Assembly: GCF_963583255.1 (NCBI RefSeq)
Contig: NC_084803.1
Coordinates: 8,422,238-8,486,237, forward strand
Length of the DNA: 64,000 nucleotides
Source: Pyrus communis
Taxonomy: Eukaryota; Streptophyta; Magnoliopsida; Rosales; Rosaceae
Reading direction: 5' to 3'
In this document: in pieces, positions 55,814 to 64,000 of the stretch
How positions within the stretch are numbered: position 1 is the stretch's first letter
Layout: the number at the start of each line of letters is the position of its first letter
The notes under the pieces: model-generated
What the model saw: only the letters and a program-made list of their open reading frames with translations
The model's database searches: none
Told to the model about the DNA's origin: nothing
Program-made: the position numbers and the translations under genes

Positions 55814-57048
55814 ATTATCGAGGACAAATCTATTACTATCAAGAAGGTGTTCAAAGTTGACATGAAGTTCACTGGGTTTTTATGTTATAAAAACAAAATA
55901 GCTTTCTTTGCTCTGCTTATAGCCGCATTCTCCAACAAATGAAAACCTCCTAAAGGTCATTGTTTAGCTTTGATGATCTGTTTGGTCATACTCGAGTAAG
56001 TACCGTAATAAAATTAAAATTGACGAACAAATAAGTTATATTTCAATAATTAATTAATTTTCATTGAACGTGCCATTTTTAGGGCAACTTGCTTTTTTGC
56101 ACACCTACGGTTCACGCTGGCCAGTTTCTCTAGTTATCCCATCATAGCCGACTCAACCTTGACATTTGTTTTTCGTGGTGTGTCGGTTATGTTCCAAATT
56201 ACTTGCTAAGTGTAATTTAAAACTCATTCTATTTTTTTTAATGAATTATTTAAACTTGATTCGTTTTTCTCATTTTTCGTGTGACAGATAAGAGAAAGTC
56301 AATATTCGTCAGATGTGTTGCCAAGCAAAATTGCTCGGTGTGTTGTTGATGGTGATCAATGGATGCATAGTTGTTAACCTAATTGATGACCCCATTATCA
56401 CCATTGGGCACACCTCTATTAGGCATGTCAACTCATTGAAGTATTCCAAAAATTGGGTGAGAGGCCCAATGTTAGTCAAATTTTCAGTGTTCCTATCGGT
56501 GTACTACAACTTATTCGTGGTGAGTGAGTTGACTTTTTGTTTTGTTTTGGGTTGTCTCAACGCTCGAATAAAAACACAAACACTTCGGACAATTAAATTT
56601 GAAAATGATGTTTTATCTTTATCTTACAATTTTGGTTTTGTTTTTTATGTGATTTTAACAAGTGGAGTACCTTGACTTCCCTTTGGTTTGGCTGAATGCA
56701 TATGTTGTCTCTATTGGAGGATTGATAAACAGTATCTTAGCCATCGCAAGTACGAGATAGACGATGTATGATGCTAGGTTTGAACGTGAAGCTGGCATTC
56801 TACGTATATTCTGTGAGTTTTGGAGTACCTTGAGCTTTGGAGTGATCTTTTGACAATGTAATATAGACATGATTCTAATTTTCGCATTTTTTCCTAGAGG
56901 ATATGGTAGTTTTTGAATGACAAAATAACTATAGAGTCTAGTGATCAAGATGAAAGGTGCCACCTTTCTATCCTTCTTTAGCCTCTAGCCACCGTTATTG
57001 TCATGGTACTAGGGTTTACATACTAAAGCAGAATGTTGACAATAAGAG
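55814..57048 (+). pseudogene. WAT1-related pseudogene, right arm of inverted repeat
   Basis: The same gene type in the opposite direction: exon 2 about 55814-55995 (KVDMKFTGFLCYKNKIAFFA), exon 3 56093-56196, exon 4 56287-56524 (QAKLLGVLLMVING, then NWVRGPMLVKFSVFLSVYYN), exon 5 56660-56815 (DFPLVWLNAYVVSIGG), exon 6 about 56890-57048. Frameshifts and stops break it, and exon 6 is badly eroded at its start. It begins 19 bases after the left arm ends. Confidence 0.82.
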
Positions 57049-57305
57049 GTAAAAAGCTGCGCAATTTCTTTCATAAAATTTTGTTATTACTTTTAAAGTA
57101 TTATAGAAATTTAAAGTTGTTTTATCTTTTAGCATGACGGGAGGTCTTACTGTAACGACGCATAACGACCATTAGTATCAAAAGTTGGCAAATTTAAGAT
57201 CGCAGTTATGTCGCTTCCAACTTCAAATATATGTCTTAAAAGATGGTCTTATTTAGGTAAGGATGCAAGAATCAAAGAATTTTATAACAATCAATAATAA
57301 CATTA

Positions 57306-57331
57306 ATATATATATATATATATATATATAT
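57306..57331. repeat. (TA)n microsatellite
   Basis: About 13 TA units in AT-rich DNA downstream of the right WAT1 pseudogene. Confidence 0.85.
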
Positions 57332-57865
57332 TTAATTATAAAATAATATATGATTTCACTTAAAATTAAAAGATGAGTTATGACTTTTGTGGGAAAAAAA
57401 AAAAAAACTTTGACCAATAATTTTTTTTTTAATACTAGTAACAATTTTTTTGTTTTGCTTTTTAATTAAAATAATCTATAAGATTTTGAGGACAGGGAAG
57501 CAAAGTGATCACAAGATGTTCGCGTTTCGACCTACTCTACAATTGGTTCCTCCTGATTCACATAATTGACAAAAACCCTTTGTTTTAAAATTCAAAATAA
57601 TCAAGATTTTGAGTTCAACCAAAGCGTAAAGTAATAGATTTTACCTAAATCTCAGAGGCACCAGTTTCGGCTGGGAACTGGGTATCTTACAAGAGCGAGC
57701 TACTTATTTAACAATAAAGTTTTTGGTTTACGGGGATGCTGGTGGTTGTTCATGCACTTAAGATTTATTAACTATAAGAAAAGACTGAGAGATTTTGATT
57801 TTGTTCTCTGATTTTTTAGGATGGATGGTGAGTTATATAGAACAAAAAAAGGGATGAGGTTGTAG

Positions 57866-58130
57866 ATAATGCCACGTAGCATGTCCTGATTGGTTAAAAT
57901 TTTTATCGAAATCTATCTTCAAGAATTCTAAATAGAAAGTGATACGTAGCGCAACCATATTCGTTAAAAATCTTATCAGAAATTTATCATCAACGATTCA
58001 AAACAATTAGTAACATGTGGTGCGACGGAATTGATTAAAAATTTATTCGAAAATCTATCCACAACAATTGTACTTTCAGAAAATGATACATGGTGTGACG
58101 ATATCGATTAAAAATTATATTCGAAATTAA
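57866..58130. repeat. ~70-base minisatellite, four diverged units
   Basis: Units begin at about 57873 (CACGTAGCATG), 57943 (TACGTAGCGCAAC), 58013 (ACATGTGGTGCGACG) and 58088 (ACATGGTGTGACG), spaced 70, 70 and 75 bases apart. Each continues with ATTRRTTAAAAAT and a TCGAAA/TCAGAAAT...CTATC segment. Confidence 0.75.
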
Positions 58131-58991
58131 AAATAAAACTAATTTTTAGTATTTATAAAATAAAAAATACTAATATTTTGATACGAATTTCCTTATTTAA
58201 TTTAGAGGCGGATGCACTTAAATAATTATTGTTCCTTTAAGGATATTGAGTTGCCTATTGTCCAAATAGGTCTTACAACAATGGAACTGTTGTTATTAAA
58301 GAGGGTTGAAAACCTAAGAGCAAGTCCACCCTAACAAATGAGTTGGGCAATAGCCCATTTTTCCCTCTAGCCGCCCAAAAATCCACTCCACCCTATCCAA
58401 TTAGCTGGCCCAAAGTAGAGGCCAGCTTTGAGCCCCGCCTATAATGGATTGACCCATAAATCGGCCAACATGACGTCAGGCTGATGTCAACCATGTGAAT
58501 TTTTTTTTTTTTTTTTTTGCGATTGGCGAATGGTAAACACGCACTTGTGGGCGTTCGTTCCCGACAGCGCGCAAAGGGGCCCTCGCTGCAGGCGCACTAA
58601 TGGGACGCGAGACTTGGGCCAGCAATGGTCGTTGAATTTTCAACGACTAGTTTTCTGGACCGTTAGATTTCCAACTGTAAACAAAATTTAAATTTAAAAT
58701 CTAACGGCTAGTGATGTGGCAAATTTGGACCGTTTGATTTCCAAATCAACGGTCCAAGTTTTTCGACCAAAAAAAAGAGGAAAATGTCAGAAATCTTACC
58801 GTTGGCCACATGTCCAATTTTGGGCTGTTGGATTAATTAGCAGTCCATATTAATTAACTTAATAAAAATTATTAAAAATACAAAACAAAAATAAAACAAA
58901 AATCCTATCTGAAATAAAAAATAAAATTATTTTTTTATTACTTTATAAAAATATAATATTTTTAATACAAATTGGCTAGGCAATTCAGTTA
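58131..58991. other. Intergenic DNA, possible transposon edge
   Basis: No gene. AGAGCAAGTCCACCC at about 58318 resembles a DNA-transposon terminal repeat seen in other plant genomes, but no matching second end was found. 58620-58800 contains complementary phrases (TGGACCGTT(A/T)GATTTCCAA twice, AACGGTCCA once) suggesting a small foldback. Confidence 0.35.
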
Positions 58992-60793
58992 GGTACCTTT
59001 TAATACATGGGACGAGACACAACACAGTGGGACGATGTGTTCCGTCCCACGTTTGGTGCCCCAAAAAACCGTGGAACGCACTGTCCCACGAGACGAAATT
59101 TGGCTGAATTTTCGTTTTGTTTCCCCTCCTTGGAACGACTTGTTCCACATTCGTGGAACACAAAATTAAAACTTTTTAGGATAAAAATGCCCCTTATCTT
59201 TTTCAATATTTACCATCCAAATCATAAAACAAACCTTAACCATTCTCTGTGCCTGCCTCTCTTCCCGTAGCCTTCCTCCTCATCCTCTCCCGTAGCCGTT
59301 GACTACACCCAGCTAGCATGCAGCAGCACGAAGCCACTACTGTCGCGCTGCAGATTGACCCAAGTATGCGATTGATAGCTCATTGAATCTCAGTTTTTTA
59401 CTTTAATCGATGAATCTTTTCTGATTCAATTTTTTTTGTGCTCGTTTTGTTTCATTGTTTTGCGTTTCAGTGGAAAGTTTTATGGGTTTTAATTAATTGG
59501 GTATTGTCAATCTTGCAGTTGTCTCACATTTCGTATGATAGAAGAATCTCATTTCTAGCTAACAGTGAAGTTTGTGATATATGTTAATCTATCTGTTATC
59601 TATATATTGGTGCAGATAACTGAATTTGTTAACTTGCATGCCTACAAGTTAGCATGCTGATTCTTGTATTGGAATCCCGGACTTCAAGGAGATGGCAAAC
59701 AACCAAGAATTCCATTGCTAGTCAAAGTCCATTATGTTCCGCCATTGTTTTCGTCCTCACCATTGTTGCGAGAAATCGCAGCTCTGTCCGTCAAGCCACA
59801 GTCGAACTTGAACTCTTCAATGGCAGCCCACACCAATAATAGCAAACCATTTTTTAGCAGCTCCAACAAGTGTGCAGTGTTTGGGTTTAACTCTCAATAA
59901 TGAAGAAGCCAAAGCTTGAGGCCCTTTTCAATGGTTACTACATGACGCCAGTGATAACATCAACATTAAGGGCTATAAAGACCACATGAGCGTCAAATTA
60001 CAGATTCTTTGCCTTTGCAAGCAGCCGTCAACGAATACAAACACCACTAAACGTAGACATGAGGTACTAAGATCTTTGATTTACAAGTATAAAAATCGGA
60101 AGGCCGTGTGGCATTAGTTTTTCCATAGTTTCTTTGCCTGTTATATTGATGGCAAGGTGATCATGAATGATGCTTATTTGAATGAGATAAATGGTTGGGT
60201 CAGCATGTATGAGGTTGGCAAGTTTGTGATGGTTTTGAATGTGGACAAAGTGTTCAATGAAATAACTAAGAGACAAAATGAGGTTGGCAAATTTGTGATG
60301 GTTAGTAGTTGATGAGTGAAGCAAAGAATACTTGTATAAATAACAAGCACCTCTCTCTTTCTGTAATTCATTCATTGTTCAAGGAATACAATCTTTTATC
60401 ATTCACTTTCTCTCTCTAAATTCTCTGCCATTGTTTTTCGTTTTGGTTATTCTGCAATCTCCAAAAGCTAATCATGGTATTGTTATAAAAGATGACGGAA
60501 TTCATGGCATAACATATCTTCAACCATGTGCTAGTGTAAAAAATATATCATAAATAAGCATATATGTGTCCAAATATGAAGTAAAAAAAAAAAAAAAGTC
60601 CTGTCTCGTTCCACGCATAAACATTATACTAAACAACAGACGAACATGGGTAAGTTAGTCATTTAATCCTTTGGTTCCGTTCTGTCCAGCGCGTACCAAA
60701 CGCAGAATGGAACAATCGTCCCCATTCCGTCCTGGGCGTACCAAACATAACACGGAACCTCCGTTCCGTCCCGTCTGCGTATCAAATGGTACC
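58992..60793. mobile_element. PIF/Harbinger-like non-autonomous element (1.8 kb)
   Basis: The left end GGTACCTTTTAATACATGG and the complement of the right end, GGTACCATTTGATACGCAG, are imperfect inverted repeats that continue with G-A-C-G-rich subterminal sequence. Both ends are flanked by TTA (58989-58991 and 60794-60796), the 3-bp target typical of PIF/Harbinger. Subterminal CGTACCAAAC(G/A) motifs recur near the right end and CGTTTGGTGCC near the left. No transposase is seen. The interior includes non-coding sequence related to 42921-43085, and GAGGTTGGCAAGTTTGTGATGG repeated near 60211 and 60281. Confidence 0.72.
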
Positions 60794-60796
60794 TTA

Positions 60797-63300
60797 TGGA
60801 TGAAGATCGACTTGGACAAGTGTTATTCATTACAGTCAATTACTATTTATTTGAGTGGGTTGAATTGACTCTTACTATTTAAAAAATTGACTCTTGACTA
60901 GGGAATTTTTAAAGGGAAATAGATCATCTCTTGATCTCTTCCTCCAAAGCCCACGAATCTAGTGATCCAGACTATTAAAATTTAATCTAACGGTTAAAAA
61001 CAGAGAAATTAATAAAAAAATTTAAAAGTTATAATAATTTTTGACTATTTGATCAAAATTCAAAAACCGAGATTACTTAATCCGCAAGCTTTAAAGGAAG
61101 AGATCCGGAATTGATCTCTTTCCAAGGTCTAGCTAGAGCCGCTCCTTTTCTCTGAAACTGTACCACACTCAATTAGAATGCGACAAAATATCTCTTGTTT
61201 ATTTAGTCCACATCCAGGCTGTTAAAATGTCAAAACTACCCCACCCATAGCCAACTTCTCTTAACAAGTACCGATGTCTTAGAAGGTAATCTCCGTTTGC
61301 AATAACTACCAAGGAACCAAAAAGAAAAGAAAAATAATGAACATAAAAAAGAAATATAGAACGACGACGGATAAACAGAACAATCATGAACAGATTTAAG
61401 ACTTAAAATCTAACCACATAACAATGGTTAATTACAGTCAAACCGCTGATGATTCCAAATTTCGTTCATCAAAATATTAGGGCTAAAACTACGATTAGCA
61501 TAATGCTAAACCAATCGAAGTCATGGAATCAGATGGCCAAGAAGGGATCTAAGTATTGGATTAAAAATGTTGCTCCTTTTCTCTCAAACCCCTAATATAT
61601 ATATATATATATATATACACTCGTCTATTTGCCCAAATGGAGGGCGTATGCACTTGCAGTGCCCGCTTCTCACTATTCAATTTAATTATTAATATTGGTG
61701 TCTCATACTTTGGGAAATATTCTAGAGTTTAGATTTCATCAAATGGGCATGAGTTAGTCAGATTAGATGGTTTTATGAGAAAATGGGGAACCCCTATATA
61801 GTACTCGGTAACTTAATACGAGGTTAAAAAAATACAGCATGTCACAACTTGCTTTAATTTGATTTAGTTTAAGTAATAATTTAATAATTAACTTATATGT
61901 CATTTAGTTTATTAAAATTTGTCTACAAATTTAATCTCACATATATAGTTTTGGGTATTGCTTGGAAGATTAAATTTGAAGACAAAATCTGTAAATTAAA
62001 TGATGTGCGCCATTAAGAATGAACATACTTATCCACGTTTAAATAATAATCCAATCATCAACTTTTATATGATATATTTTACAAAACTTTAAATATAAAT
62101 TTAGTCTTTATAACTTTACCCGTGTTTTTTTAACTCTTTCAAAATATCTGGTCAAAGAAGGTGGAGTTTTATTAATTGGCAATTTGTTGAGGAAAGACTG
62201 GCAGTGGGAAAGCAATCAAGATATAAAAGGTTAAAGCTTTATGGAGTCAACACCTGTCTTGTAAAAGGTTAAATCTGCTTTCTACTTTTTTTGGTCAGAA
62301 AAATCTGCTTTCTCTACTGAACTTACGTACAAAAATGACGAGGACGACATGCAAAAAATATTGCAAATGATAATGCAAGTGTTGTGTTGCAGCAAACAAC
62401 CAGCTATATGCCCCGACGTATGAGATCGATCGATCGAGGATTGTTTGGTTTGAGTTTCTGAAGCTCCAACTACAATTCAATAGTCCAAAAAATATATAGG
62501 GTTGTTTGGCAGCCGTGCCATTTCACTCATTTCTTTTTATTTTTTATTTAATCAGTCAAATCTGCTCCCCACAAGTAACAGATCTAAATTGTTTGGTTTC
62601 AAGCATTAAATTTTACGTATTTCATGGTTATAAGTAACCGTCGTGTAAATTTTCGATTTGGGGTTTAATTATAGTTATTGGAGTGGAATGGAGTGGAGTT
62701 GCCAACTTCTATCGCACGTCTAACGCCTCGTGATCATATGTGAAAGCGGATGAAGGAAGACGGTAAACGAGTGGACAGAGAGACGGACATGTGGTTGAGA
62801 AGGCAAGTAGATGGGCCCCGCCGCAATGAATGCCGATGCATCCGTTCCGCACCATTATTTACGATTTCCTCCTCTTCTCTTCTCTTCTCCCCTTGTATTC
62901 TCCGTTTGGTTCAAATTCAATCATCCCGTACAAGTTAGGAGGAGCAACACAAAATAGTACTGCGTACTACTAGTCCCCGGATTAAGCTCACTGATTGAAG
63001 GGCACATGTCCTATCCCTTCCACTGTAATTATTCAGTCGGGACTATTCTGGGTGGAGGACTAGTTAGTATTTACCACCCCACCATCCCACCACCTCCTTC
63101 TTTGCTTCCCAGAGTTAATTAATTTTCACTTTTTTCTGGACAAGCAATTCATCATTCCTAACCACTCCACCCACCTCATTACAGTTGAACTGTTAAACTC
63201 CCACAGGCCCAGCTCTCTCTCTTTAGATTACATAATTACATAGATATTTATTATTTTGTGGGAATTTGGAAGTCCGTCGTCCGCCCGAGAGATTGCGAAA
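60797..63300. promoter_or_regulatory. UVR8 upstream region
   Basis: No gene is recognised in 2.5 kb. A foldback-like segment lies at about 60905-61135 (GATCATCTCTTGATCTCTTCC mirrored by GGAAGAGATCCGGAATTGAT), and an (AT)n run at about 61594-61616. The last few hundred bases should hold the UVR8 promoter and leader. A CT tract (CTCTCTCTCTTTAG) lies near 63212-63225. Confidence 0.45.
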
Positions 63301-63793
63301 ATGGCAGAGGAGGAGGTAGCGGGAGGGAGCGAAGTAGTAGTCTCTGCTCCTCCAACTCCAATTCGCCGCGTTCTTCTCATCTCCGCCGGTGCCAGTCACT
63401 CTGTTGCTCTTCTCTGTAAGATTTTATTACTAGTTGTTTGTTTGTTTCATAAATCCGAATTCTAATCCCCACCACCAAAAGCCAATCCTTCTGGTTGATT
63501 TGATTGCTTAATTTATATGCTAGCTAATTGCCGTTACTTCTTAACTTGTTCGGTGTCATCCTCCTGCAAATCATGGACAAGTAATGGTTTTGTCGGTAAT
63601 GTGCAGCTGAAAATGTGTTTTGCTCCTGGGGACGAGGAGAGGATGGGCAGTTAGGCCATGGTGATGCCGAGGACCGACTTTTACCTACGCATTTGAGCGC
63701 ACTGGACGGCCATGAAATAGCGTCTGTTACTTGTGGAGCTGATCATACAATTGCTTACTCCAACTCTCGTTCGGAAGTTTATAGTTGGGGATG
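63301..63793 (+). CDS. UVR8: UV-B photoreceptor UVR8, 5' end (partial)
   Basis: Seven-bladed RCC1-type beta-propeller that senses UV-B through clustered tryptophans and then binds COP1 to start photomorphogenic signalling. Exon 1 is 63301-63415 and exon 2 is 63607-63793. The gene continues beyond the window; 63794-64000 is intron. Residues 1-20 are an acidic, variable arm (MAEEEVAGGSEVVVS). ISAGASHSVALL, CSWGRGEDGQLGHGDAEDR, LSALDGHEIASVTCGADHT and EVYSWGW are RCC1-repeat blocks that match Arabidopsis UVR8 closely. The ATG at 63301 is the one that gives the family N-terminus. The photosensory tryptophans of later blades and the C-terminal COP1-binding tail are outside the window. Confidence 0.93.
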
Positions 63794-64000
63794 GTTTGTT
63801 CTATATCTTCCAAGTTTGTGTTTTTTTCCAGTGCGTTCTTTTTGTGTTTGCCTGTTTTTAAAAACTTGGTATATAATGTATCGCACGCTATCTTCTGAAG
63901 ATTACAATCATAACCGCAACGTTCTATAGGCGCCAGTGCTCATGCTTCCATTCCTGTTTGATTTCACACTTTTATTTTATTGATGTCGTTATTATTGATG

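Overview
This window is nuclear DNA from a flowering plant, most likely a Rosaceae species of the apple/pear group (Maleae). The genes have many introns with GT-AG borders, intergenic DNA is AT-rich, and GA/CT microsatellites sit near promoters. It also carries Cassandra elements, which are 5S-rRNA-bearing TRIM retrotransposons. The family assignment is inference; no search was run.

Layout. 78-576 (+): 3' end of a receptor-like cytoplasmic kinase gene. 1938-4206 (+): F-box protein. 5431-7675: two ~0.7-kb direct repeats around an 0.8-kb spacer. 8059-11871 (+): farnesylcysteine lyase, 5 exons. 12529-14764 (-): ESCRT-III subunit VPS20, 6 exons. 16668-18225 (+): PC4-type coactivator KIWI, 4 exons. 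19152-28612 (-): SNF2 remodeler CHR24, 22 exons. 30940-31804 (-): a truncated copy of the CHR24 5' end fused to an S-protein-homologue gene. 32505-33147: one Cassandra element. 33466-35165 and 37190-38255 (+): pseudogene pieces of DNA polymerase delta and glucosidase II alpha. 38489-41406 (-): intact WAT1-related transporter. 41963-44345: fragments of GDP-mannose epimerase and glucosidase II alpha. 44642-47244: a Cassandra array with eight LTRs. 50579-50995 (-): a second, intact S-protein homologue. 54547-57048: two head-to-head WAT1-like pseudogenes forming a long inverted repeat. 58992-60793: a PIF/Harbinger-like element. 63301 to the window end (+): first two exons of the UV-B receptor UVR8.

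Context. As I recall them, the Arabidopsis counterparts of FCLY, VPS20, CHR24, POLD1, glucosidase II alpha and UVR8 lie close together on chromosome 5 (about At5g63840-At5g63960). The window therefore looks like one conserved block, swollen by repeats, in which POLD1 and glucosidase II alpha are decaying in place. That is what gene loss after the Maleae genome duplication would look like, with working copies expected on the partner chromosome.

Most unusual observations: (1) the Cassandra multimer bounded by one CTCTT target-site pair; (2) the CHR24 promoter and 5' end duplicated onto an S-protein homologue, leaving an open spliced chimeric reading frame; (3) the inverted WAT1 pseudogene pair with a 19-base loop, a natural hairpin-RNA candidate against a gene 15 kb away. 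I found no CRISPR array, rRNA gene, tRNA gene or prokaryote-like operon.
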